Source of the DNA: an uncultured Pseudomonas sp.
GTDB lineage: Bacteria; Pseudomonadota; Gammaproteobacteria; Pseudomonadales; Pseudomonadaceae
DNA: 15,587 bases
Assembly: GCA_946886875.1 (NCBI GenBank)
Contig: CAMPJN010000048.1
Span: forward strand, 1 to 15,587
Reading direction: 5' to 3'
The position numbers were made by a program, and so were the translations under genes. A model generated the notes under the pieces. It was not told where the DNA came from. It ran no database searches and was given only the letters and a program-made list of their open reading frames with translations. Below, piece after piece: positions 1 to 7,788 of this stretch (positions are counted from its first letter, which is position 1; each line of letters begins with the position of its first letter).

Positions 1-343
1 CCATCAGGGCGATGGCCTTGCCGGCATCCAGCGCCGAGCCGCCGCCGAAGGCGATAACCCCGTCATGCCCACCAGCTTTGTAGGCCGCCACGCCGTCCAT
101 CACGTTGGGCCCGGTGGGGTTGCCCTTGATGCCATGGAACAAGCCGGTCTTGAGGCCATCGTCGCGGCACTGCAGCAGCACCCGGTCGAGCATCGGCAGC
201 GCCGCCAGACCGGGGTCGGTGACCAGCAAAGGCGCGCGCATACCCAGCTGCCGGCAAGCCTCGGGCAATTCGCGGACACGCCCGACGCCGACGCGCACCG
301 CGGTCGGGTAGTTCCAATTCATGCGGTACTGATTCATATCCAT
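1..343 (-). CDS. iron-containing alcohol dehydrogenase, N-terminal part (cut by window edge)
   Basis: The first 114 codons of a group III (Fe-dependent) alcohol dehydrogenase are present; the rest lies beyond the left edge. These enzymes interconvert alcohols and aldehydes with NAD(P) in the cytoplasm. The visible part carries the family's N-terminal Rossmann-like half, including the nucleotide-binding motif GGGSALDAGKAIAL near residue 100. The His and Asp metal ligands would be in the missing half. ATG at 343 was chosen because it follows a weak GAGG-like sequence; an ATG two codons further in (337) is equally possible. The start is only 8 bases after the stop of the aldehyde dehydrogenase gene, so the two are surely co-transcribed. 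An alcohol dehydrogenase paired with an aldehyde dehydrogenase suggests stepwise oxidation of an alcohol to an acid. The substrate cannot be read from the sequence. Confidence 0.88.
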   Translation of the reverse strand, partial: MDMNQYRMNWNYPTAVRVGVGRVRELPEACRQLGMRAPLLVTDPGLAALPMLDRVLLQCRDDGLKTGLFHGIKGNPTGPNVMDGVAAYKAGGHDGVIAFGGGSALDAGKAIALM

Positions 344-351
344 GGCGCGCC

Positions 352-1740
352 TCACAACTTGGTTTTGAAATGGAAGGATTTCGGCCGGGTCAGGTGCTCG
401 TAACCGACGCTGGACAGCGTGCAGCCGCGCCCGGAGTTCTTCACCCCGGTCCAGGCCAGCGCGGGGTCGAGGTAGTCGCAGCGGTTGAGAAACACCGTGC
501 CCGCCTCCACCCGGTCGGCCAGGGCCATGGCGGCCTCGACATCGGCGCTGAAGATGGCCGCGGTCAGGCCGAATTCGCTGTCGTTCATCAGCGCCAGGGC
601 TTCTTCGTCGTCCTTGACCTTCTGGATGCCGACCACCGGGCCGAAGGATTCCTCAGTCATCACGCGCATGCCATGGTGTACGTCGGTCAGCACCTGGGGC
701 GCCAGATAGGGCGTGCCGGGTTTATCCAGGGCGAAGTCGGCCGGCACCAGATGAGCAATGGCGCCCTGTTCGATGGCGTCGTGGATCTGCCCACGGACGA
801 AGTCCGCCGCCTCGGCTTTTACCAGCGGGCCCAGGGTGGTCTCGGGGTCGTCGGAGCGGCCCAGCTTGTACTGTTTGACCAGCGCCACCGCCTGCTCGAC
901 AAAGGCGTCGTAAAGCGACTCGTGCACATAGATGCGTTCGATGCCGCAGCAGGATTGCCCGGAGTTGAAGAAAGCGCCGTCGATCGTGGTTTCCACCGCA
1001 TGGGCGAGGTCGGCATCGGCGCGCACATAGGCCGGGTCCTTGCCGCCCAGCTCCAGACCGACGCTGACAAAGCGCCCCGCCACCGCCCGCTCGACCATGG
1101 CGCCACCCGGCACCGAGCCGGTGAAAGCGACATGGGCGATGCTCGGCGAGCGGATCAGGTACTCGGTGGCCACGTGGCTGAGGTGCAGGTACTGGAACAC
1201 CCCCTCGGGCAAACCGGCTTCCCGGAACGCTTCGACCATGCGTTCAGCACACAGCGGGGTTTGCGCCGAATGCTTGAGCAGCACCGCATTGCCGGCCAGC
1301 AGCGCCGGCAGCACCGCATTTACCGCGGTCAGGTAGGGGTAATTCCAGGGCGCGATCACCAGGGCCACGCCCAAGGGTTCGCGGCGGATAAAACGGATAA
1401 AACCGGGCTTGTCCGGCAACTGGATATCGGCCAGGGCGCTTTCGGCGATATCCGCCATATAGCCGGCGCGTTCGGCGAAACCGCGGATTTCGCCTGCGGC
1501 ATAGCGGATCGGCCGGCCCATCATCCAGCACAGTTCTTCGGCCAGCTGGTCTTGCTTGGCGACGAAGGCGGCGATGGCCTTACGGGCAATGGCCACCCGC
1601 TCGCTCAGCGGCGTTTGCTTCCAGGCCTTCTGCGCCACTTCGGCGCTGGCCAACGCCGCGATAATCTCCGGGTTGGACGCCAGGTGCCGCTCGACATACA
1701 GCGAGCCGTCGATGGGCGATATGCAGTGCAATTTGCTCAT
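352..1740 (-). CDS. NAD(P)-dependent aldehyde dehydrogenase
   Basis: A 462-residue aldehyde dehydrogenase, close to the usual length of 450-500. It oxidises an aldehyde to a carboxylic acid with NAD(P) in the cytoplasm. Visible motifs are APWNYP at about 130-135, FTGS at 206-209, LELGGK with the general base Glu230, and FFNSGQSCCG, where Cys264 aligns with the nucleophile. The late motif EESFGPV is also present. ATG at 1740 is preferred because GGAG precedes it at good spacing and the family N-terminus fits. A longer reading from 1845 would be translated through the palindromic repeats and is rejected. The gene lies between the gamma-glutamyl ligase and the iron alcohol dehydrogenase on the same strand. 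Its likely substrate is therefore an amino or gamma-glutamylamino aldehyde (inference), but a general aldehyde is possible. Confidence 0.93.
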   Translation of the reverse strand: MSKLHCISPIDGSLYVERHLASNPEIIAALASAEVAQKAWKQTPLSERVAIARKAIAAFVAKQDQLAEELCWMMGRPIRYAAGEIRGFAERAGYMADIAESALADIQLPDKPGFIRFIRREPLGVALVIAPWNYPYLTAVNAVLPALLAGNAVLLKHSAQTPLCAERMVEAFREAGLPEGVFQYLHLSHVATEYLIRSPSIAHVAFTGSVPGGAMVERAVAGRFVSVGLELGGKDPAYVRADADLAHAVETTIDGAFFNSGQSCCGIERIYVHESLYDAFVEQAVALVKQYKLGRSDDPETTLGPLVKAEAADFVRGQIHDAIEQGAIAHLVPADFALDKPGTPYLAPQVLTDVHHGMRVMTEESFGPVVGIQKVKDDEEALALMNDSEFGLTAAIFSADVEAAMALADRVEAGTVFLNRCDYLDPALAWTGVKNSGRGCTLSSVGYEHLTRPKSFHFKTKL

Positions 1741-1774
1741 TGTTCGCTCCGTAAATGCTGCCTCGGTCAATGCA

Positions 1775-1838
1775 TAGCCCGGGTATATTCCGGGCTCTCG
1801 GGTCCGGTTCAAAACCATCCCGGATTGCTTCCGGGCTA
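1775..1838. repeat. pair of REP-like palindromes in inverted orientation
   Basis: Two short palindromes sit head to head. The first is AGCCCGG at 1776-1782 with CCGGGCT at 1790-1796. The second is CCCGGA at 1819-1824 with TCCGGG at 1830-1835. The outer ends TAGCCCGG (1775-1782) and CCGGGCTA (1831-1838) are also inverted repeats, so the unit resembles a BIME made of two REPs. Similar TAGCCCGG sequences are common intergenic repeats in Pseudomonas (established knowledge). The unit lies between the ligase and aldehyde dehydrogenase genes, where it could affect transcript stability or termination. Confidence 0.72.
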
Positions 1839-1839
1839 C

Positions 1840-1856
1840 AACCAAGAGCCTTGGTT
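1840..1856. repeat. short perfect hairpin AACCAAG-AGC-CTTGGTT
   Basis: Seven-base inverted arms (1840-1846 and 1850-1856) enclose a 3-base loop, just beside the REP pair. No T-run follows on either strand, so it is not a clear intrinsic terminator. It may belong to the composite repeat region. Confidence 0.5.
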
Positions 1857-1859
1857 CTC

Positions 1860-1941
1860 GTAGGGTGGATCGGGGCGCGTAGCTGATGCTTTACCCATCC
1901 ACCAAAACGATGGTGGATGAAAAAAGCGTCATCCACCCTAC
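1860..1941. repeat. 82-bp imperfect palindrome with GTAGGGTGGAT ends (MITE/REP-like)
   Basis: The outer arms are GTAGGGTGGAT (1860-1870) and ATCCACCCTAC (1931-1941), perfect inverted repeats of 11 bases. The inner arms are CATCCACCA (1896-1904) and TGGTGGATG (1911-1919) around a 6-base loop. GCTTT and AAAGC stretches between them also match, and the left arm carries an insertion of roughly a dozen bases. The element has no coding capacity. Elements with these ends recur between genes in Pseudomonas and relatives; the mechanism that spreads them is not shown here. Confidence 0.72.
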
Positions 1942-1990
1942 CCAGCCCATAGCAACTTTGTTGCTCTGCGCGCTCGGCGGCGCAGGGCAT

Positions 1991-3364
1991 TCAAATAATT
2001 TCGAAGTAGCGATCCAATTCCCAATCGCTGACATGCCGGCGGTACTCGCGCTCCTCCCATTCGCGGCTGGCGGCGAAGTGTTCGACGAAGTCGTCACCGA
2101 ACAATTCCCGCGCCGCGGTGGAGCCTTTCAAACGCTGCGCCGCGTCCCACAGCGTGCGCGGCAGGGCGAGCTGCTCCGGGTGCTTTTGCGCATAGGCGTT
2201 GCCGACCACAGGTTCAGTCGGCTCCCACTGCTGCATCACTCCGTACAGGCCGGAGCCGATCGCCACCGACAGCGCCAGGAACGGGTTGCCATCCGCCGCG
2301 CCGAGGCGATATTCCTGGCGCTGGGATTTATCGGTGCCGGGAATCACCCGCAGCGCCGCGGTGCGGTTTTCCACGCCCCAGGTCGCATCGGTCGGCGCCC
2401 AGAACCCGGGAATCAGCCGTCGGTAGCTGTTCAGGGTCGGCGCCACCATGCACAGAAATTCCGGCATCAGGCGTTGCTGGCCGGCGAGGAAATGGCGCTG
2501 AATCTTGCTCATATTGTGCGCCTGGGCCGGGTCGTGGAACGCCGACTTGCCGCTGGCCCTGTCGCGCAGCGAGACATGGATATGCCCGCTCTGCCCCGGA
2601 TACTTGCCCGACCACTTGGCCATAAAGGTGGCCATCAGACCATTGCGCTGGGCCAGCACCTTCATAAAGGTCTTGAACAGCGCACCCTTGTCCGCCGCCG
2701 CTTCCGCGCGGTCGTAGGCGATCGCCGCTTCGAGCACGCCGGGGCCGGTTTCGGTGTGCAGGCCCTCGATGGGGAAATCCATCTGCTCGGCCATATCGAG
2801 AATTTCATGGTACAGCTCGGCATGCACCGAGTTGCGGATCATCGAGTAGCCGAACCAGTCCGGGGTGAACGGCTTGAGGTTGCGAAAGCCCTTCTCGCGC
2901 GCCGACTCGGGCGTCTCCTCGAACATGAAGAACTCGTACTCCAGCGCGGCGAAGGCATCGAAGCCCATCTCTTCGCAACGCCGCAGCACCCGCCGTAGGG
3001 TGCCGCGCGGGCAGACCTTCTCCGCCGCCTCGGCGAATTCGCAGATAAACAGCAGCATGCCGTTCTCGAACGGAATATCGCGGCAGGTATGCGGCAACAC
3101 GCGCACCGGCGCATCGGGGTAACCGGTGTGCCAGCCGGTGTACTGGGCGTTGTCGTAGAGCTGGTCCTTGACGTCCCAGCCGAGCACCACATCGCAGAAG
3201 GCGAAGCCGCTTTCCAGGGCGGAAAAGAACTTGCTGCGGCTCAGGTACTTGCCGCGCATCACCCCGTCGTTATCGAACACCCCAACCTTGATATGACTAA
3301 GCCCACGCTCTTCGACGATGCGCTTGGCATCCTCGACGGTTTTCACATCCCGCGGATTGAGCAT
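1991..3364 (-). CDS. glutamine-synthetase-like gamma-glutamyl ligase (PuuA/PauA-type)
   Basis: A 457-residue member of the glutamine synthetase superfamily. Catabolic members (PuuA, the PauA group, IpuC) use ATP to join glutamate to an amine instead of ammonia, in the cytoplasm. Metal and substrate motifs are LEYEFF (Glu142, Glu144), HTETGPGVLE (Glu205, Glu212), SGHIHVS (His261), NSYRR (Arg316), NRTAALR (Arg339) and EYR (351-353). No adenylylation-site region like that of GlnA is evident. With the aldehyde and alcohol dehydrogenase genes downstream, this fits a detoxifying first step of amine or amino-alcohol breakdown rather than nitrogen assimilation. ATG at 3364 follows a G-rich ribosome-binding sequence and matches the family N-terminus; the longer reading from 3643 would use non-homologous leader sequence. 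It is divergent from the alginate lyase gene. The exact amine is unknown. Confidence 0.9.
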   Translation of the reverse strand: MLNPRDVKTVEDAKRIVEERGLSHIKVGVFDNDGVMRGKYLSRSKFFSALESGFAFCDVVLGWDVKDQLYDNAQYTGWHTGYPDAPVRVLPHTCRDIPFENGMLLFICEFAEAAEKVCPRGTLRRVLRRCEEMGFDAFAALEYEFFMFEETPESAREKGFRNLKPFTPDWFGYSMIRNSVHAELYHEILDMAEQMDFPIEGLHTETGPGVLEAAIAYDRAEAAADKGALFKTFMKVLAQRNGLMATFMAKWSGKYPGQSGHIHVSLRDRASGKSAFHDPAQAHNMSKIQRHFLAGQQRLMPEFLCMVAPTLNSYRRLIPGFWAPTDATWGVENRTAALRVIPGTDKSQRQEYRLGAADGNPFLALSVAIGSGLYGVMQQWEPTEPVVGNAYAQKHPEQLALPRTLWDAAQRLKGSTAARELFGDDFVEHFAASREWEEREYRRHVSDWELDRYFEII

Positions 3365-3678
3365 AAACACCCCCGTCTTTGTTTTTATTAACCGGCAACC
3401 ATTGGCCAGCGAACGTGGGATCAGGCAGACCCTCAATACGCTCGACAGCGCCAATTCATCTCCGTTGCCATGCCCGTTGGCGCACCTCGACGAAAAACCC
3501 ATTGAGTGTGGTACAGGATTGGGCAGTTGGCTGATCGATTGGTTAAGAAAAATACGCAAGATTCGCGTCGCGCCCCGCAGTCGCCGCCATAAATAAATCG
3601 ACCGGACGCTGAAACTCTCGGAACACCCGCACTCAAAGATCATGCTCGACGGCGGGCAACGAGGCGTGGGGGCTTTGC
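3365..3678. other. 314-bp divergent intergenic region
   Basis: This spacer separates the ligase gene (minus) from the PL17 lyase gene (plus), so it should hold the promoters of both. No convincing sigma-70 pair could be fixed. Two TGGC...GC strings that resemble sigma-54 sites have one base too few between GG and GC. Reading frames across it are extensions of the ligase frame and have no Shine-Dalgarno-supported start. No RNA gene was recognised. Confidence 0.5.
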
Positions 3679-5862
3679 ATGGCGATAAAACCGATCCTGT
3701 TCGTGCTGATCAGCCTGCTGATCGGCGCGCAACTCGCCCATGCGGCGCGCCCGTCGCTCGCGCCCGTACTGCTCACACCCAACCAATGGCCGCTGCCGGA
3801 CGAGCAGACCATGGCCTATCCACTGTTTGCCGATGCCCTGCTGCGCGCGCGCATGGCCGTCGAAAGCGCCCAGCGCGAAGGCATTCAAGTGCCCTACCCC
3901 ACGGACCCCGGCGGCGGCCCCAGCCACGAGCAGCACAAGCGCAACTACCGCGCGCTCTACGACGCCGGCCTGCTCTACCGCATCAGCGGCGAGCGGGCCT
4001 ATGCCGACTATGCACGCGACCTGCTACTGGCCTACGCCGAACTCTATCCGCCATTGGGGCGGCACCCGGCCGCCAGCGGCAGCGCGCCGGGACGGCTGTT
4101 CTGGCAAAGCCTCAACGACGCCGTTTGGCTGGTCTATGCGATCCAGGGCTACGACGCCATTCGCGCGACCCTGAGCCCGGAACAGCGCCACCTGCTCGAA
4201 GCCAAGCTGTTCCGGCCGATGGCCAACTTCCTCTCAGAAGGACAGCCGCAAACTTTCGCGCTGATCCACAACCACGCAACCTGGGCCACCGCCGCCGTTG
4301 GCATGACCGGCTACGTGCTGGGCGAAGAGGAATACGTGGAACGGGCGCTCAAGGGCCTGGAGAAAGATGGCAACAGCGGCTTCCTGCGCCAGCTCGACCT
4401 GCTGTTCTCGCCGGATGGTTATTACTACGAAGGCCCCTACTACCAGCGCTACGCGTTGCTGCCCTTCGTCGTGTTCGCCCACGCCATCGAGCTGAACGAA
4501 CCGCAGCGGAATATCTTCGCCTACCGCGACGGCATCCTGCTCAAAGCGATAGACACAACTATCCAGCTGACCTACGACGGCTACTTCTTCCCCTTCAACG
4601 ACGCCATACCCGACAAGAGCCTGCGCACCGATGAGCTCTATCAAGCGGTCGCCATCGGCTACGGGCAGACCCGCAACCCAGGTCTGCTGGCCATCGCCCG
4701 CTGGCAAGGGCGTACCCTGCTGACCCCGGAGGGCCTGCAACTGGCCCGCGACCTGGCCGCGGGGCTGCAGCGGCCGTACCCATTCGCCTCGCTGTTGTTG
4801 CGCGATGGCGCCAAAGGCGACCAGGGCGCGGTCGCGGTGCTGCGCTCGGGCAAGCAGACCCTGGTGGCGAAGAACAGCGGCCAAGGCATGGGCCACGGCC
4901 ATTTCGACAAACTCAGCTGGCTGCTCTACGACAACGGCCAGGCGTTGGTGACCGACTACGGCGCGGCGCGCTTTCTCAATATCGAGGCCAAGAACGGCGG
5001 CCGCTATCTGCCGGAAAACGACAGCTGGGCCAAGCAGAGCGTGGCCCACAACACCCTGGTGGTGAACCAGAGCAGCCACTTCGGCGGCGACTGGAAGCTC
5101 GGCGAAACGCTGGCACCCGAGCAGTTGGCCTTTATCGACGAGCCAGACACTCGCGTCAGCACCGCCGCAATCAGCGGCGCCTACCCCGGCGTACGCTTTC
5201 GCCGCAGCCTGGTGCAACTCGATGTCGCGAGCAGCGCTGGGCCATTGGTGCTCGACCTGTTGCGCGTCGATGGCGAGCAGCCAGCACAATACGACCTGCC
5301 GCTGCACTATGCCGGTCATCTGCTCGAAATCGGCTTCCCGCTGCAATCGCATAGCGCCAACCGCCCCGTGCTCGGCCAAGCCAACGGCTACCAGCACCTC
5401 TGGGTGGACGCCATCGGCCAACCGACGCCGAATGACTCAAGCCTGACCTGGATAAACCGCGACCGTTTCTATAGCTACCGCATGCTGCTGCCGGAGAGCG
5501 CCCAGATCATCCTCGCCGAAACCGGCGCCAACGACCCCAACTTCAACCTGCGCCGCCAGCCCGTGCTTATCCAACGCCTGAGCGCTGCGACCGACGCCAC
5601 CTTCGTCTCCCTGCTCGAACCCCACGGCCACTACGACCCGGACGCGGAAACCGTTAGCGTCAGCCGCAGCTCCATCAAGGCGCTGCGGCACAGCCGTGAG
5701 GCGGATGCCGACTTGATCACCATCGAATGGCTGGATGGCCGGACGCTGTTACTGGCCTTGGCCGACGATACCGAACCCGCCGCGAAGCACCGCATCGAGC
5801 ACAACGGCGCAGCGCTGGAGTGGCGCGGGCATATGGGGCGCTTTGAGATTAATCCGCAGTAA
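3679..5862 (+). CDS. secreted oligo-alginate lyase, polysaccharide lyase family 17
   Basis: A 727-residue heparinase II/III-like protein closest to PL17 exolytic alginate lyases such as Alg17C of Saccharophagus degradans (736 residues). These cleave oligoalginate by beta-elimination to the monomer that becomes 4-deoxy-5-hexoseulose uronate. A signal peptide ends AHA (residues 20-22), so it acts in the periplasm or outside. An alpha-barrel covers about 40-340 and a beta-sandwich follows. Residues matching Alg17C are Asn198 and His199 (HNHATW), Tyr255 (GPYYQ), Tyr443 (RYLPEND), and zinc ligands His408 (GHGHFD), Asp426 and His457. The offsets from Alg17C numbering as I recall it are constant within each domain: 3 in the first and 7 in the second. 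ATG at 3679 gives the signal peptide directly. No PL7 lyase, uronate transporter or DEH reductase lies beside it. Other uronate polymers cannot be excluded. Confidence 0.9.
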   Translation: MAIKPILFVLISLLIGAQLAHAARPSLAPVLLTPNQWPLPDEQTMAYPLFADALLRARMAVESAQREGIQVPYPTDPGGGPSHEQHKRNYRALYDAGLLYRISGERAYADYARDLLLAYAELYPPLGRHPAASGSAPGRLFWQSLNDAVWLVYAIQGYDAIRATLSPEQRHLLEAKLFRPMANFLSEGQPQTFALIHNHATWATAAVGMTGYVLGEEEYVERALKGLEKDGNSGFLRQLDLLFSPDGYYYEGPYYQRYALLPFVVFAHAIELNEPQRNIFAYRDGILLKAIDTTIQLTYDGYFFPFNDAIPDKSLRTDELYQAVAIGYGQTRNPGLLAIARWQGRTLLTPEGLQLARDLAAGLQRPYPFASLLLRDGAKGDQGAVAVLRSGKQTLVAKNSGQGMGHGHFDKLSWLLYDNGQALVTDYGAARFLNIEAKNGGRYLPENDSWAKQSVAHNTLVVNQSSHFGGDWKLGETLAPEQLAFIDEPDTRVSTAAISGAYPGVRFRRSLVQLDVASSAGPLVLDLLRVDGEQPAQYDLPLHYAGHLLEIGFPLQSHSANRPVLGQANGYQHLWVDAIGQPTPNDSSLTWINRDRFYSYRMLLPESAQIILAETGANDPNFNLRRQPVLIQRLSAATDATFVSLLEPHGHYDPDAETVSVSRSSIKALRHSREADADLITIEWLDGRTLLLALADDTEPAAKHRIEHNGAALEWRGHMGRFEINPQ

Positions 5863-5998
5863 CGCGCCTAGCCGGCGATTGTCCTGGGGTGCCGCAATCG
5901 GGTTGGGCGTAATTTTCAATTGCCGTTGAACGCTCCTATGCTTGATTTACCCCATCGCTCGGCGCTCTGCCCACGGGGGGGCACTAGGCAACCAACCT

Positions 5999-6028
5999 CG
6001 CAATCGACGCCCTCTGCCGTTGATTGCG
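5999..6028 (+). promoter_or_regulatory. inverted repeat in the leader of the caspase-like gene
   Basis: CGCAATC (5999-6005) and GATTGCG (6022-6028) are perfect arms around 16 bases, ending two bases before the Shine-Dalgarno sequence CGGAGCGA at 6031-6038. A hairpin or operator here could influence initiation at ATG 6043. Only the repeat itself is seen; any function is speculative. Confidence 0.35.
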
Positions 6029-6042
6029 TGCGGAGCGAATCG

Positions 6043-7497
6043 ATGAGACTAGCTAGCGCACAGCGCTTGATGGCAATACTCGTTACCGTCGCGTTTCTTT
6101 GGGCCACGTCGCAGAGTGACGCGCTTGCCCAGGCGCGCTCGGCACTGGTGATCGGCAACAACGCCTATTCCTTCGCGCCGCTGCTCAACCCGACCAACGA
6201 TGCCGCCGATGTGACCCGAACCCTGCGCGAGGCCGGGTTTTCGGTAACCACGCTGATCGACGCCGACCGGCAAACCATGCTCGATGCCGTGACGCAATTT
6301 TCTGCCCGGCTCAAATCCTCGGGCGGTGTCGGGCTGCTGTTCTTTGCCGGGCACGGGGTGCAAGTCTCGGGTGAGAATTACCTGCTGCCCATCGGCGATG
6401 GCATCAAGGATGCCTCCGAACTGACGGCGAAGGCGGTCAGCGCTTCGGCAATAGTCAATGCCATGGCCATGTCGGGCAACGACCTCAACATCATTATCCT
6501 CGATGCCTGCCGCGACAATCCGCTGACTGGCGTAACGTCCGGCCTGTCGCGCATCGAGTCCAGCGCCAGCCTGTTTGTCTCCTATTCCACCTCGCCCGGC
6601 GCCGTGGCGCTGGACGGCGAGGGGCGCAACTCACCCTACGCCAAACACCTGACGCTGGCGCTGGCGACGCCCAACCTCAATCTCGAAGAGACATTCAAGA
6701 AAACCCTAAAGGGCGTCTATCAGGAAACCAGTGGCCAGCAGACGCCCTGGCTGTCGTCGTCCTTCTTCGGCGACTTCGTGTTTCGCGGCGAGGGCGGCGT
6801 CGAGGCCAAACCCGACGCCAAAGCAAATTCGAGCGACGACCAGACGGTGGAAGGAGCGGCGGCCATGTCAGCCGTATCGGCGGCGCACGAGCAAGCGCAG
6901 CCGCGCACGCCCGAGGCGATGGACTCCCCGCGCACGCTGACTGGACTCTACAGGGTGTCCGGAACCAACCCGGACGGCACGCGCTACCCTGGGATGCTGG
7001 CATTGGCGCAGCGCGGCTCGTTTTACGATTTCACCTGGTGGATCGGGCGCGATGTGTTCAGGGGCAAAGGCGAACTGGCCGGTCGCATGCTGGTCGTGCA
7101 CTGGAACGATGTCCACCCTGTGGTCTATTCCTTCGCGCCAGATGGCGTACTCGATGGGGAATGGGCCGATGGCACGGCGACTGAACGCCTGAGCCTTTAT
7201 GCAGCGACCAGCGGCGCAGTGCCGAAGAAGGGGCTGTATCGGGTTGAGGGGCGCAATGGCGATGGCTCGCACTATGCCGGCCAGATGGCGCTCGAGGGCG
7301 GGGGCGAAAACAATGAGTACCGCCTGCACTGGACCGTTGGCAATGCGAACTATGAAGGCAGCGGCAGGTTCGACAACGGGCTGATGATCGTCGAATGGGG
7401 CGGCACGACCCCCCTGGTCTATGCCCTGGCCGCGGATGGCAAGCTGGTCGGCTTGTGGGATGGCGGGATGGCCTCGGAAACCGCCACGCCGCATTGA
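6043..7497 (+). CDS. secreted caspase-fold (peptidase C14-like) protein with duplicated C-terminal domain
   Basis: A 484-residue protein with a signal peptide ending AQA (29-31). The caspase-like domain spans about 32-250: ALVIGNNAY opens it, the catalytic His104 lies in FAGHGVQ and Cys156 in LDACRDNP, and SYSTSPG follows at 180-186. Both members of the His-Cys dyad are therefore present, and cleavage after Arg or Lys is usual for metacaspase-like members. An Ala/Ser/Asp-rich linker (about 251-298) leads to two copies of one beta-rich domain, 301-386 and 397-480. Each has the pattern GLYRV.G.N.DG..Y.G, then G.G...G...V.W, then P.VY....DG.L.G.W. I cannot name this domain. ATG at 6043 is chosen because GGAG precedes it and a signal peptide starts at once; a TTG at 5920 has neither. 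It is probably monocistronic, with a terminator at about 7593-7622. Its biological role is unknown. Confidence 0.85.
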   Translation: MRLASAQRLMAILVTVAFLWATSQSDALAQARSALVIGNNAYSFAPLLNPTNDAADVTRTLREAGFSVTTLIDADRQTMLDAVTQFSARLKSSGGVGLLFFAGHGVQVSGENYLLPIGDGIKDASELTAKAVSASAIVNAMAMSGNDLNIIILDACRDNPLTGVTSGLSRIESSASLFVSYSTSPGAVALDGEGRNSPYAKHLTLALATPNLNLEETFKKTLKGVYQETSGQQTPWLSSSFFGDFVFRGEGGVEAKPDAKANSSDDQTVEGAAAMSAVSAAHEQAQPRTPEAMDSPRTLTGLYRVSGTNPDGTRYPGMLALAQRGSFYDFTWWIGRDVFRGKGELAGRMLVVHWNDVHPVVYSFAPDGVLDGEWADGTATERLSLYAATSGAVPKKGLYRVEGRNGDGSHYAGQMALEGGGENNEYRLHWTVGNANYEGSGRFDNGLMIVEWGGTTPLVYALAADGKLVGLWDGGMASETATPH

Positions 7498-7592
7498 GGG
7501 GCGCGAAAGAAACGCGGTTTATCACAACAGCCTCTTCACCGGCGTACGAATAGCAAAACGACACCATGATATATAAGCGAAACAACAGCCAG

Positions 7593-7622
7593 AAAAACGT
7601 CGCCATATTAATGGCGTGTTTT
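7593..7622 (+). terminator. probable intrinsic terminator, symmetrical
   Basis: CGCCAT (7601-7606) pairs with ATGGCG (7611-7616) over an ATTA loop. An A-run precedes the stem and TGTTTT follows it, so it could act in either direction. It lies about 100 bases after the stop of the caspase-like gene. The stem is short. Confidence 0.5.
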
Positions 7623-7646
7623 GCAATACTATAACTACAGAACTTT

Positions 7647-7675
7647 TTGACTCAAGTTACAACTTCATCGCTAAC
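7647..7675 (+). promoter_or_regulatory. candidate sigma-70 promoter of the protease pair
   Basis: TTGACT (7647-7652) matches the -35 consensus at five of six bases. GCTAAC (7670-7675), 17 bases on, is a poor -10 match at three of six. A TATAAC further upstream has no good -35. The spacing and location fit, but the evidence is weak. Confidence 0.3.
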
Positions 7676-7788
7676 AGTTCACAAAAATAAACTTCAGTCG
7701 ACATTGTGTGCGCCGGTTAACGTCTGCGTCTGTTCGAAGCATAAACAATGGCAGCTTCACCCCGTGGCCAAATAATCAGTAGGACAAT

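Larger units (their letters stand above)
7498..7788 (+). other. A+T-rich 291-bp intergenic region
   Basis: This gap is clearly richer in A and T than the flanking genes and encodes nothing with a supported start. It contains the likely terminator of the caspase-like gene and, downstream, the presumed promoter of the prodomain/metalloprotease pair. The composition change may mark foreign origin or a silenced, nucleoid-bound promoter; both are inferences. Confidence 0.5.

Noticed and set aside
370..1863. Open frame of 497 codons on the plus strand opposite the aldehyde dehydrogenase
   Set aside because: It is a mirror frame typical of high-GC DNA. Its translation is rich in His, Gln, Arg and Gly without domains, while the minus strand has all aldehyde dehydrogenase motifs.
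1886..2998. Open frame of 370 codons on the plus strand opposite the glutamine-synthetase-like gene
   Set aside because: It shows no ribosome-binding sequence or recognisable domain, and starts inside the palindromic repeat. It is a shadow of the ligase gene.
3365..3500. Possible sigma-54 promoter sites (TGGC...GC strings) upstream of the ligase gene
   Set aside because: The spacing between GG and GC is nine bases instead of the required ten in both cases.
4234..5421. Open frame of 395 codons on the minus strand opposite the PL17 lyase gene
   Set aside because: The composition is typical of an antisense shadow, and the plus strand encodes a complete, motif-bearing lyase.
5920..6042. Longer start (TTG 5920) for the caspase-like protein
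   Set aside because: It has no Shine-Dalgarno sequence and would bury the clear signal peptide that begins at ATG 6043 behind GGAG.
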